A stretch of 64,000 nucleotides of DNA from UBA12545 sp051024685 (lineage in GTDB: Bacteria > Bacillota > DSM-521 > Neomoorellales > Neomoorellaceae): contig JAZHPA010000005.1 of NCBI GenBank assembly GCA_051024685.1, positions 1 through 64,000 of the forward strand, written 5' to 3'. The position numbers and the translations under genes were made by a program. Positions 24,474 to 32,791 of the stretch are shown in pieces. Position 1 is the first letter of the stretch, and each line of letters begins with the position of its first letter. Below the pieces are notes generated by a model. That model was not told the origin of the DNA. It did no database searches and was given only the letters and a program-made list of their open reading frames with translations.

Positions 24474-25772
24474 ATGAAGCGCACCAACGTCGTCCGCGTC
24501 CTGCCAAATAAACAACAAAGGCAAATCCTGAATACCATCGGGAACCGCTGTGCCGCACTCTGGAACGCCGTCCAGTTCAGGTGCAGGCAGGCCCTCCTGA
24601 AGGACGAACCCGTGCCCTCCTACGAGGCCCTCTGCTCCGAGTTTAAAGAGCACCCGGCCTACAAGGCCCTGCCCGCTCATATCGGGCAGGAGGTTATTAA
24701 AAAAGCACGGAAGGCGTGGAACTCATTCTTCGCCTGCCTCCGCCTGTACCGGAAGGGTAAACTGGCACAGCGCCCCTCCTTGCCCCGCTACTGGAAGGAC
24801 CGGAAGACCGGAAAGCGCTTCTTCAGGGTCATCCCCGTCAAAGCGCCTACTTCCTACTCCCTCACCGCGAAGACCCTGAGCCTCACCCTGCCGAAAGACT
24901 TCCGCAACGGTAACGGGGACAGGCTCCTGCTCCCCACAAGGGGTCTCCTGAAGTTTCACGGCCAACCCAGGACATTGGAGCTTAAATACGACCCTGCCAA
25001 AAGGCGCTGGTACGCCCACCAGGTCGTGGAAGTACCTGACCCTGTTGAAAAGCCCCGGGCGCCAAAGTGCGCTGGGCTCGACCTCGGGGCCAGAACCCTC
25101 GCTGCCCTGGCTGTGGAAGGACTGGAGTACCAAGTCCTTTTCTCCGGTAGAAAGCTGTGGAAGGACTTCCTCTACTGGAGTAAGGCGATTTCCCGGGAGC
25201 AGTCGCGCCTCAATAAGGCCGGAAGAAAGACTTCCCGGAAGCTAAAGCTCCTCTACCGCACCAGAAGCAAAAGGCTGAAGCACGCTTTCGAGGCCTTGGC
25301 CAAACAGGTAGTGAGGCTCCTGAAGAGAAACAGGGCCGGTACACTGTTTATCGAAGACCTCACGGACATACGTGCAGACATGGACTTCGGCCCGCAGAAC
25401 CTCCTCGTCCACAACTTCTGGGCCTTCAGGATGCTCAGGAAGGCCATCGAGGATGCGTGCACTAAAGAAAACATCGCCGTCGTCCGGGTAGAGCCCCGGG
25501 GGACTTCTTCTACTTGTGCCGCCTGCGGAGGCCTCGTCAACAGGTTTGTGCGGAATAAAGCCTACTGCCCGATCTGCGGGTTGGTTTGGCATGCTGACGC
25601 TAACGCAGCTTTAAATATACTTCTCAAGGGCTCCTCGAAGGGGCACGGGGTGGAGGCTACACCCCAGAGGCCGCAAGTACTCCGGTGGAACAGACACCGG
25701 TGGGAAAGCCGCCTCGAATCCGCTGCCGGTACGCCCTTAAGGGCGGCGAACAGCGTTCCGAAAACGGCGTAA
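24474..25772 (+). CDS. tnpB: TnpB RNA-guided nuclease, intact catalytic set
   Basis: About 432 residues from the ATG at 24474. The catalytic RuvC residues are all visible: Asp in CAGLDLGARTLAALA (RuvC-I), Glu in LFIEDLTDIRAD (RuvC-II) and Asp in WHADANAALNIL (RuvC-III), with a zinc ribbon CAACG...CPICG. The N-terminal WED-like region (VRVLPNKQQRQILNTIG) is present. It should be able to cut DNA guided by the RNA encoded at its 3' end. The promoter-like TACAAT lies only about ten bases before the start, giving a short leader. It is the most complete TnpB of the window and the only main gene on the plus strand. Confidence 0.92.
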   Translation: MKRTNVVRVLPNKQQRQILNTIGNRCAALWNAVQFRCRQALLKDEPVPSYEALCSEFKEHPAYKALPAHIGQEVIKKARKAWNSFFACLRLYRKGKLAQRPSLPRYWKDRKTGKRFFRVIPVKAPTSYSLTAKTLSLTLPKDFRNGNGDRLLLPTRGLLKFHGQPRTLELKYDPAKRRWYAHQVVEVPDPVEKPRAPKCAGLDLGARTLAALAVEGLEYQVLFSGRKLWKDFLYWSKAISREQSRLNKAGRKTSRKLKLLYRTRSKRLKHAFEALAKQVVRLLKRNRAGTLFIEDLTDIRADMDFGPQNLLVHNFWAFRMLRKAIEDACTKENIAVVRVEPRGTSSTCAACGGLVNRFVRNKAYCPICGLVWHADANAALNILLKGSSKGHGVEATPQRPQVLRWNRHRWESRLESAAGTPLRAANSVPKTA

Positions 25773-25818
25773 GCCGCTTTCAGGAACCCCCTAGCTTTAG
25801 CCATGGGGTGGAAGTCAG
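25650..25818 (+). ncRNA. Predicted omega (re)RNA of TnpB
   Basis: By rule the guide RNA of TnpB overlaps the 3' end of tnpB and runs into the right end. Here the last 120 bases of the gene plus the hairpin ending GGGTGGAAGTCAG (to 25818) would form the scaffold. Bases just after 25818 (CACATCACG) would be the guide in this copy. Ends are approximate. Confidence 0.45.
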
Positions 25819-25990
25819 CACATCACGAAAAGAAAGAACGGACACTACCTTTTCCGGTAGCTATCTGCCTTGTGGCAGGAGTGGAAACTACGCCCATGTG
25901 TTTATTTCTACATGGACCGGCTTGTTCCCTTTTAGAGTCCAAACATAAACGTCTAAAAAATCCCTGCCTGAAGATATCTTCTCTCTCCCG

Positions 25991-28261
25991 CTAGACCGGA
26001 AAAAACACGTCATCTATTGCGTCTTCTGCTTCTTCCTCAGAGCCTCTCCACAGGTGATCGTTCAGCGTTAAATTACCTGTTTCATCTGCCATTTCTTCCT
26101 CTTTGGGTTCTATGGCCTTCGCCTCTAGCCCAATCTTTTCACCTTGGTCTCGCTCCAACTTCTCCCAACCGTAGGCTCCTGCCATATCCTTTGGATTTAT
26201 GCTTTGTTGGCTTTTAGACAGAGTCCCGGACGCCGTTCTTTTCTCTTTGTCTAGCAGCTCCTCTATTGATTTTTCTCGTGCCCCCTCTACTACTGGCGGC
26301 TGCGCCGGCAAGGGATTATATTCTCTGTCTCCATCTGTCTGCCCAGATTCTCCAGCACCAAAATAAGCCCTCATCCTCGCGCCCGCCTTCTTCTTGTCCC
26401 ATTCCGACAGCTCCAACTTCACCAGCTTCGGCGGTAGGGGCTGCCCTTTCTCCACCAGCCTTACTACAGCATGAAAGGGCTTCAGCTCCATCAGATCGGT
26501 GTAACGAAAACGCGGCTCGTACTTTTCGTCTTCTCTTATTGAATCCGGATACAGGTGTACAGCTATCGGACCCTCTTGCTTGTAGGTACGGGCTTTCTGA
26601 ATTACCCTTCTTTCCCCGAACTCCACGGCCAACCTCTTAGCATCCTCCGCAGACCCCAGGTTCAATACTATTTTGTTCCGACAGTTCTCCAAAACTATGT
26701 CCCGAAATGCAGGCTTGCTCTCCAACAACAACTGCGCCGTCGTCTGAAGGGCAAGAACCGTCGCGCATCTGAATGACCTTCCTATCGCTAGCAAACGCTC
26801 AAAGTCCGGGTTCACATACCGCGGAAATTCGTCCACATAAAGAACGTGATACGGCCGGGTGCGCTCATTCCCGGGTCTCCTGAAAACCGCCGACTGGAAG
26901 TGCATGATAATAAACTGCCCGAACACATCGCCCAGCTTCCCTAGTCTGCCCATGGCAGTGTTTACCACGAGTACTCCGCCGCCCTCTAGATGGCGGTCCA
27001 GGTTTACGTCGCTCTTTCCAACCAGAACTCTGTTCAGAAAAGCATTCCCGGTGATATCTTCCAGCTGAAGCCTGAGACCCAACGCATGCCGGAACATCTC
27101 TTCCTTGTTCTTGCCCAAAACTTCCTGCCGGAAATACTGGGTAAGCGAGGAAGGGCCGCCCCCCTCCCTATCCACCGCTTCCAGACAGGCCTTCAAGAGG
27201 TCTTCGTTCCGCAGTATTTCGGTCATCATTTTAATATCGACGCTGTCTCCATAAGCCGCCTTCAAGAGCAGAACTGTGTTCCGCGCCATCACTTCCTGGA
27301 CCTGGCGGAAAAAGGCCTCCTGCCTTCCGAAAAGGGACTGGAGAACCGTCCTCATGATCTCTGCTACGGTCAGCGCGTCGCCCTCCAAGGGGTTGAACCG
27401 CGGCGTGCATGGGTCTTCCGGGTTGATAAACATGACCGGGATACCCATGCTGCGGGCCATATCTGCCACGTCTGCGCTGAAGTCACCCTTCGGCTCCACT
27501 ACTGTTATCCCCAGGCGCTCCCCTTTCTTTATCCCTATAAGGTCCTGCTCTATCATCGGCTTCAATACCCGGCTGGTCTTGCCGGTGCCAGTAGTACCAA
27601 CCACTAGCGTGTGTAGAAAACGGTCTTCCTCCGATATGACTGCCCCGGGAGCTATGCGCACGTCAAACGCCCTCTTCCTGAAATCGAACAGCCCCCTAAG
27701 AGAGCCGCGAACTCTTTCCATTGCTGCCGCAAAAGGCATCCCGCTCCCGGATTCCCTGGATGTTCTCCCGGCAGCCGCCACAGCAAGAAGCATAATACCC
27801 GGAGGAAATAACGCCAGCATTCTCTTGAGCATCAAGCGGTGGTAGGCCGTACCATAGGGTTCCACTATGTTGGCCTCTATCACAGCGTCTGTTCGGGCCA
27901 CCAGCCACGCTCCCATAAGTACGGACACCGCTGCGACCGACCCTATCATGCCTGCGAGCACCGCCGCCCTGCCATAGTTATTATCCACAACTCCACCAAA
28001 CCCGCCCAGCATACCGATAAGCCCCAACACCAGCGCAAAGAAAGCCATATACGTACCGCTGTTCGGCAGTACGGCCTGTAGAAGGAGCGCGAGTACCGCA
28101 AATACCACGGAACCCACAGCCCCCGCAAAGACCACGAATACCCGCAGCGCGAGGTCCCACCTCTGCGAATGCCAAAAGCCTTCCAATCCCACCCCCAGTG
28201 TCTTGAAACGAATGAGAAGAGGACGTACGACATCAAGGTGCTTCCCTAGCCGTTCTCTCAT
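25991..28261 (-). CDS. VirD4/TraG-type coupling protein
   Basis: About 756 residues from the ATG at 28261. N-terminal membrane segments lie around residues 40-65, 70-95, 100-125 and 150-170. The Walker A motif is VVGTTGTGKTSRV near residue 222 and the Walker B motif HVLYVDEFPRY near 500, with a TraM-recognition-like region near ATVLALQTTAQ. The C-terminal 130 residues are acidic and low-complexity. It would link the relaxosome to the secretion channel and pump DNA using ATP. The winged-helix gene upstream overlaps it. With the VirB6-like and wall-hydrolase genes (60012-63896), it marks the element as conjugative. Confidence 0.92.
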   Translation of the reverse strand: MRERLGKHLDVVRPLLIRFKTLGVGLEGFWHSQRWDLALRVFVVFAGAVGSVVFAVLALLLQAVLPNSGTYMAFFALVLGLIGMLGGFGGVVDNNYGRAAVLAGMIGSVAAVSVLMGAWLVARTDAVIEANIVEPYGTAYHRLMLKRMLALFPPGIMLLAVAAAGRTSRESGSGMPFAAAMERVRGSLRGLFDFRKRAFDVRIAPGAVISEEDRFLHTLVVGTTGTGKTSRVLKPMIEQDLIGIKKGERLGITVVEPKGDFSADVADMARSMGIPVMFINPEDPCTPRFNPLEGDALTVAEIMRTVLQSLFGRQEAFFRQVQEVMARNTVLLLKAAYGDSVDIKMMTEILRNEDLLKACLEAVDREGGGPSSLTQYFRQEVLGKNKEEMFRHALGLRLQLEDITGNAFLNRVLVGKSDVNLDRHLEGGGVLVVNTAMGRLGKLGDVFGQFIIMHFQSAVFRRPGNERTRPYHVLYVDEFPRYVNPDFERLLAIGRSFRCATVLALQTTAQLLLESKPAFRDIVLENCRNKIVLNLGSAEDAKRLAVEFGERRVIQKARTYKQEGPIAVHLYPDSIREDEKYEPRFRYTDLMELKPFHAVVRLVEKGQPLPPKLVKLELSEWDKKKAGARMRAYFGAGESGQTDGDREYNPLPAQPPVVEGAREKSIEELLDKEKRTASGTLSKSQQSINPKDMAGAYGWEKLERDQGEKIGLEAKAIEPKEEEMADETGNLTLNDHLWRGSEEEAEDAIDDVFFPV

Positions 28262-29261
28262 GCCTTTTACCCCCCACACGTATTAGACGTTTTCCACTGT
28301 ACCGGTAGAGACTACATGTCGACGCCGCCAGGTACCACAGCCAGCTGCGGTCTCCGAAAAACTTGACCCAATCAGCAACATGAGCCTCATCACGCATTAC
28401 GAGTGTCACCCCGTTCCACCCGCCTAGCATATCGCCAGTAAGCGCGGCCACCCTGGCGGCCAGGCTGATATCGTCCAGGCGCATATCACCTACCAGCATG
28501 CTGCCCCTGCGGGTATACACCAAAGGTAGGGGCGCTCCAAGCGGGGCTCGAGACAGTTTCCCCCCAGGAGCCAAAGCTACAAAGAGAGCCCAAAGCTTTC
28601 CAATACGGTCCCGCTGAGATATCCTTAGTTCTGCCAGCTGGTCGTAGCAGAGTAGAAGAAAGCGCCCAGGAGGACAGTTTCGCAGAAAACGCCTCCGATC
28701 ATAGCGCCAATTTTCGCGGGTTTCGTGCACCAGTACATGACCGGCAAAAACCACGGTCTTCCCCTCTGCGTTGTTTACTGAGCGGTAGACCTTGGCACCA
28801 TAGCCTGACGGCCACGGCACATACAAACAATGAGGTCCCGGCTCAAGAACAACCCAGGCCAAGTAGGTATCCTGCGGTTCCAGCCCATACTTCTGTAGCG
28901 CCTCTTTTCTCCCAAGAATAGTCCTGGGCTCAAAACCCGCCAGCAGAAGCTGTATATAGAGCCGGCTGCGCAGGATGAACCACTTCAACTGCGAGCTCCT
29001 AATCACCCTGTTCCCCCCAACTTCAATGCCCAGCTCCCGCGCTCCTTTTGCCGTCAATATTAAGCATCTCTTCCTGGCGTCATCCGGGTGCCCCGCCGAC
29101 CGCACCAGACCCGCTTCTATCAGCCCTGCTGCCTCCCTCCATGCCTTAACCCTGTCGCCCTCGCATATCACATCCCTAAAGTCACTAAAATCAACCACCC
29201 CAACAACCCGGAGCCAATCCAAAAGCCGTTGCGCTTCACTCCCGAATCCCTGTGCCACCAC
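28233..29261 (-). CDS. Winged-helix protein of replication-relaxation type
   Basis: 342 residues. A helix-turn-helix region in residues ~10-80 (DFSDFRDVICEGDRVKAWREAAGLIEAGLV) is followed by a mixed domain of about 250 residues without a clear nuclease motif. The context, directly before and overlapping the VirD4 gene, is the usual place of replication-relaxation or MobC-like accessory proteins in Gram-positive conjugative elements. It could help relaxase loading at the transfer origin. No relaxase gene was found in the window. The protein resembles the one at 15286-15996 only in layout. Confidence 0.6.
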   Translation of the reverse strand: MVAQGFGSEAQRLLDWLRVVGVVDFSDFRDVICEGDRVKAWREAAGLIEAGLVRSAGHPDDARKRCLILTAKGARELGIEVGGNRVIRSSQLKWFILRSRLYIQLLLAGFEPRTILGRKEALQKYGLEPQDTYLAWVVLEPGPHCLYVPWPSGYGAKVYRSVNNAEGKTVVFAGHVLVHETRENWRYDRRRFLRNCPPGRFLLLCYDQLAELRISQRDRIGKLWALFVALAPGGKLSRAPLGAPLPLVYTRRGSMLVGDMRLDDISLAARVAALTGDMLGGWNGVTLVMRDEAHVADWVKFFGDRSWLWYLAASTCSLYRYSGKRLIRVGGKRHERTAREAP

Positions 29262-29466
29262 TCCTGCGTCCCCCGCCTAAACATGCCTTCCCGCCGACTT
29301 CTCGCTGGAAATTGCTCCACAAGCAGAAACGCACCTTCGGCCCCCCTTCGCCGCCACGGAAACTTCTATGGCACTAATCCACCCCTTTGCAGACCGCAAA
29401 GCCTTGTATATCAAAGGTTTACGGGAACACAAAACTGCAACATATTTAAAATTTGACTTTTAATTG

Positions 29467-29499
29467 CCCTCTAAGCCTTGATACTCAAGGGATAGAGGG
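29467..29499. repeat. Strong palindromic hairpin
   Basis: CCCTCTA-AG-CCTTGA-TAC-TCAAGG-GA-TAGAGGG, a nested perfect hairpin with 13 paired positions. It lies about 55 bases after the stop of the RusA-like gene. T-runs are weak (GGGCAATTAAAAG), so it may be a terminator or a binding site. The 29262-29466 stretch otherwise holds nothing supported. Confidence 0.6.
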
Positions 29500-29554
29500 G
29501 CCTAAAATGCAAAAAAATATGTTGCACCTGCTTTCCCTCTCAAAAAGCCCAAAT

Positions 29555-30187
29555 TTAGGCATTGGTATTTCCAGTTTTGGAATGTCCTGCCAGAGCTTGT
29601 TCCTCCCATTTGGCAAATGCTTCCTGTACCGATAATACTTGCTCCAAGCCGGGGGTCACTATAATTTGGGTAGACCAAAAATCTCCTTTTTCTCCCAGCA
29701 CCATAAGGGCTAGTTTTTCGCAATTGTCCCCGGCTATGATGCCGTTTCGGACCAGGGCATCTATGATAAACTTAACGGCATAATTGTCCACATCATGGAC
29801 TCTGGAGTCCCCCCACGTAAATTTAAAAGCGACCACTGCGCGCTCAAAGGGTTCGAGGGGGAGAACCACATCTCGAAGGGCATTTTCGACGTACGAATAC
29901 CAGAGCTGTCTCACCTGGCGATAATTGGTCTGCCCCGGCCAGCGGTTCCACACGACTTTCAAGTAGGGAGGGGCCACCGGAATGAACAGGTAAAGCTGTT
30001 GCAAATCACGGTCATAAAGGGCTTGGCATTCCGACGTCTTTCCGGGGATGCCCGAATACTCCGTTAGGGCCTTCTCAAAAGCAAGAGCCTGCGTCGAAAA
30101 CGACGCCAAACGGGAGGAAAGTTCATCCAACTCCCTCAGGAGCGAGAGGGTTAGTTCTTTTGTGTGTTCGTCGTTCCTGTTTTTCAT
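29555..30187 (-). CDS. RusA-like Holliday junction resolvase
   Basis: 210 residues. The motif HDVDNYAVKFIIDALVRNG, with Asp, Asp-Asn and Lys followed by GIIAGDN, matches the catalytic region of RusA resolvases (D-x-DN...K...DAL...DD). The family resolves four-way DNA junctions as a small dimeric nuclease; this copy is longer than RusA (120 residues) because of an N-terminal helical region. Its start overlaps the stop of the upstream gene (ATGA at 30184-30187), so the two are coupled. On a mobile element it would process recombination or replication intermediates. The second Asp in the usual DD pair appears as D-N. Confidence 0.7.
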   Translation of the reverse strand: MKNRNDEHTKELTLSLLRELDELSSRLASFSTQALAFEKALTEYSGIPGKTSECQALYDRDLQQLYLFIPVAPPYLKVVWNRWPGQTNYRQVRQLWYSYVENALRDVVLPLEPFERAVVAFKFTWGDSRVHDVDNYAVKFIIDALVRNGIIAGDNCEKLALMVLGEKGDFWSTQIIVTPGLEQVLSVQEAFAKWEEQALAGHSKTGNTNA

Positions 30188-30597
30188 CTTCCGACCTCCT
30201 CCTCCACTACATTAACTGCTGTTATTGCTATTTGTTCCAATCTTTCGTTATGCTCCGTCTTTACCGGATATTTTTTCTTCCTTCTTGCCGTCCTAGGCTT
30301 TCGGGCAACGCTTACCCGCGGTTCCGCAGCTTCCGCTACAGCCATCGCGTCCTCCCACTCCTTCCGAGTACTCGGTGGACCAATCGGGTTGCAATTGTTT
30401 CGCTGCCCGTTAAGATATCCCCGGGAGTAGTCGCCCATGCGGCGACTCCTCCAGTATTCCTCCAGTTTCTCTATTTGAGCAAGGCTGGTTTTGTAAATTT
30501 TGAGGTGCTTATCGGGTACGAAAATTATCTCTCCCAAAGGCAATAGGTCCAGGCTGAGTTCAATGCGCACGGGTACAAATTCGCTTTTCTGCCCCAT
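30184..30597 (-). CDS. Small basic protein, unknown
   Basis: About 137 residues from an ATG at 30597, after GGGGGGAAAAC. It has an alpha/beta-looking start (FVPVRIELSLDLLPLGEIIFVPD) and a basic C-terminal tail (RKPRTARRKKKYP), so it may bind nucleic acid. The longer frame to 30663 has no good ribosome site. It is coupled to the RusA-like gene downstream. No family recognised. Confidence 0.6.
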   Translation of the reverse strand: MGQKSEFVPVRIELSLDLLPLGEIIFVPDKHLKIYKTSLAQIEKLEEYWRSRRMGDYSRGYLNGQRNNCNPIGPPSTRKEWEDAMAVAEAAEPRVSVARKPRTARRKKKYPVKTEHNERLEQIAITAVNVVEEEVGR

Positions 30598-30672
30598 GTT
30601 TTCCCCCCTTCCCCCTCGTTCCAAAGTAGACCTCTCCGGACTGGGGTTAGAAAAATGCGGCACGGTTAATCT

Positions 30673-30993
30673 TCAAAAATCAAGGAGCTTATCCAGGCTG
30701 TCTATAAGCCTTGTGTCTTCCCCAGACAGGCTGCCCTCGTAAGCCTGGGGTTTACCCGAGGCAAGCATCTTCCTTATCTCTTCCAGCTGCGCGCTGATGT
30801 TCTCCATAAGCTGCCTGTATTCCCGGTAAAATTCGAGGGCCTTCTTTACTTCCTCACTGCGGGTCGCAGAATCTAACGTCCAGACCCAATGGTCGGGGGG
30901 AAGCCTGACCTGGAGTTGCCTGTTTCCTCTGCTCTTATTGTTTCTAGGCAGGTAGTTGTACAGGTGCGCCACCCCCCTGCTGTGTGTGTTCAC
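30673..30993 (-). CDS. ParR-like DNA-binding partner of ParM
   Basis: About 106 residues. The segment RQLQVRLPPDHWVWTLDSAT followed by SEEVKKALEFYREYRQL resembles a ribbon-helix-helix domain (beta strand, then two helices), which is the ParR fold. The C-terminal 40 residues are helical and acidic and would contact ParM. It lies directly after the ParM-like gene with a set of GGTGTGTTC repeats between them, as in parMRC systems. The GTG at 30993 overlaps one repeat, so ParR could control its own expression. Other in-frame GTG starts exist a few codons later. Confidence 0.55.
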   Translation of the reverse strand: MNTHSRGVAHLYNYLPRNNKSRGNRQLQVRLPPDHWVWTLDSATRSEEVKKALEFYREYRQLMENISAQLEEIRKMLASGKPQAYEGSLSGEDTRLIDSLDKLLDF

Positions 30994-31139
30994 CCTCTAA
31001 AGCCTGGCCTGCCTTCTTTTGCGTTACTCTCACTCTCATTGGTGTGTTCGGTTAGAACCCGACGTACTGTGGTGTGTTCACCGGTTCCGCGTTACAACGC
31101 CCCGCCGTTGCTATAACCGTTCTCGGCATTGAACACACC
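30984..31139. promoter_or_regulatory. Iterons between parM and parR (parC candidate)
   Basis: Four copies of the motif GTGTGTTC are seen: 30984-30991, 31042-31049 and 31072-31079 in the same direction, and one inverted (GAACACACC) at 31131-31139. Starts are about 58, 30 and 59 bases apart, close to multiples of 30. One copy overlaps the parR start and one touches the parM stop. A centromere-like ParR-binding site is the likely role. Confidence 0.65.
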
Positions 31140-32152
31140 TATCTGGTAGGAGTTCCAACGCCTGCCCGCGAGGACATACCCGTGTGCCTGCCGGCCATCC
31201 GGAGGAAACCCAGCGCGTTAGCGTACTGTGGTTCTGGAACCATTACGAGGTCCATACCCAACAACTGTTTCAATATGCCAGCAAATTCCAGGCTACCTCC
31301 ACCGGCAAGGTATGTCACATCTACATAGCTCAACTTCTGCGCCCAGGCTGCTGCTACAGCCTCTGCTATTGCCCTGGCCGCCACCAGACGGCTTTCCGTC
31401 TGCAACGGTTCTAGCTCCAGTTTTTGTCCTTCAAAGGTTATGCGGGACTTGCCCCAAAGTTCTTGAGCTTCAACCAAGCTTAATGGCCTTCCGGTTAACC
31501 GCAGAAATTGTTCTCCAAAGGTTTTGAGGGCAGAGCTAACGCCCAGCTCAACGGAACCAAAGAAACTGGGAAGCGGTTCCACTCTGTCCTTTCGAACATC
31601 AACCAGGAGGTAATCTGTAGTATAAAATCCTATATCCAGCAACCCTACCAAACCTTCTTCCGGCAGCCTGTCCAGGGCAAACAGCGCCCCCACCCCCTGG
31701 GGGTACACTGATACACCGCTAAAGGCGATGTACTTTTCGGGGCCCCCATCCACACTTACGTAAGCGGCCATGTCCTGGATGGACCGCCTTGCTATATCCT
31801 TCTGATGGCGGTAATACGCTATGGGCAGGCCATAAGCTAGCGTGACCTGCCCTTCAGCATCCATCAGATAGGCGGCGGCAAAAAGCAGGATATCCGTTAT
31901 GTCCCTGGAAAGTTTGTTTCGGGCTAGCGTCAACTGTGCTGCCACTCCGCATTTCAATGCCAGCTCACCTACAAAATACTGCTTCTTTACCATTGTTCCC
32001 TGGGGCCTTATGGTAAGTATATGGCCCCAGGAGACACTGCCTAACCCCAGATCCGCCTCACTGGCAGGCGATACAACGGATGGGAAAGCTGTTTTCTTTT
32101 CACCGGCAACAGCTTTCGTATAACCGTAGCCCTGATCGATAGCCAGAAGCAT
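31139..32152 (-). CDS. parM: ParM/StbA-type actin-like partition ATPase
   Basis: 337 residues from an ATG after GGGAGG. Actin-fold landmarks are visible: the phosphate-1 motif LLAIDQGYGYTKA at residues 2-13, the phosphate-2 motif LLDIGFYTTDYLLV near 170, and the adenosine motif VTYLAGGGSLEF near 285. The family forms ATP-driven filaments that push plasmid copies apart, with ParR on the parC site. Its stop abuts an inverted GTGTGTTC site. It is one of two segregation systems in the window (with ParB). Confidence 0.88.
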   Translation of the reverse strand: MLLAIDQGYGYTKAVAGEKKTAFPSVVSPASEADLGLGSVSWGHILTIRPQGTMVKKQYFVGELALKCGVAAQLTLARNKLSRDITDILLFAAAYLMDAEGQVTLAYGLPIAYYRHQKDIARRSIQDMAAYVSVDGGPEKYIAFSGVSVYPQGVGALFALDRLPEEGLVGLLDIGFYTTDYLLVDVRKDRVEPLPSFFGSVELGVSSALKTFGEQFLRLTGRPLSLVEAQELWGKSRITFEGQKLELEPLQTESRLVAARAIAEAVAAAWAQKLSYVDVTYLAGGGSLEFAGILKQLLGMDLVMVPEPQYANALGFLRMAGRHTGMSSRAGVGTPTR

Positions 32153-32215
32153 CCCTTAACAACCTCCCGAACAGTCTTTTTGAACATATCAACAATTTAG
32201 CTTATTAGGAATCTG

Positions 32216-32791
32216 TTAGCTAACATATTCCATTATCACTGCTTCCTCGCTGCCGTAATATTCCCGCAGCAGTCTCCTAAGCCTAGTCTCTACTGCCCGC
32301 ACGGCCTCTTCGCTGTGCGTCGGCAGCACCACTGCCATGCGCATATCTCCCCAAACCAAGCGGTCAGTACCCCGGATAGACTGGAATACCATGCGCTTGA
32401 ATTCTTCTGTAAGCGGGCGTTTAAAATTGAATATCAGGGCAATGCTCTTTTGTTTAATACACTGTGCCAAACAGCTCGCTCCAGATAGTCTGGCGGCGAA
32501 GTCTTTAACCTCTTCAGGCCTGACCAGATAGTCGGCAAGAACCTCGCCGTCCTTGCTCGAAACCGTGCAGTAAGGCCACAGAGATATAAGCTCCGGAACT
32601 ATTTCTACTTTATCAGTCTTAATGCATATATTATAGTGTTTCACGTTCCCTTGGCTGACCGTCGCATGTACTGAATGGACATAGGGAAGCCTACTGAAGG
32701 CCCTGAAAACCTCTTCTCGGCTGCTGATATCTATTTTGCCGCCTCTGATTGTTTCTTTAGTAGTCCTTGTTTGCCTTACCATCGTTTCCAC
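32216..32791 (-). CDS. Unknown protein coupled to GGDEF gene
   Basis: About 188-191 residues (GTG at 32791 or ATG at 32782, following AAAGGGGG). An alpha/beta layout in two similar halves is suggested, with blocks such as VHSVHATVSQGNVKHYNICIK and SIALIFNFKRPL; this may be a duplicated small domain. No signal peptide or membrane segment. It overlaps the end of the GGDEF gene by about 25-35 bases, so the two are co-translated. It could be a partner, regulator or output of the cyclase. Family not recognised. Confidence 0.6.
   Translation of the reverse strand: METMVRQTRTTKETIRGGKIDISSREEVFRAFSRLPYVHSVHATVSQGNVKHYNICIKTDKVEIVPELISLWPYCTVSSKDGEVLADYLVRPEEVKDFAARLSGASCLAQCIKQKSIALIFNFKRPLTEEFKRMVFQSIRGTDRLVWGDMRMAVVLPTHSEEAVRAVETRLRRLLREYYGSEEAVIMEYVS

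Larger units (their letters stand above)
24395..25825 (+). mobile_element. TnpB-only IS200/IS605-type element
   Basis: Contains tnpB (24474-25772) on the plus strand, opposite to almost everything else. The left end carries a hairpin (GGCCTTTAGGCC near 24420) and a promoter-like TACAAT just before the gene; the right end carries CCCCCTAGCTTTAGCCATGGGG near 25787-25809. No tnpA is present. Confidence 0.8.
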
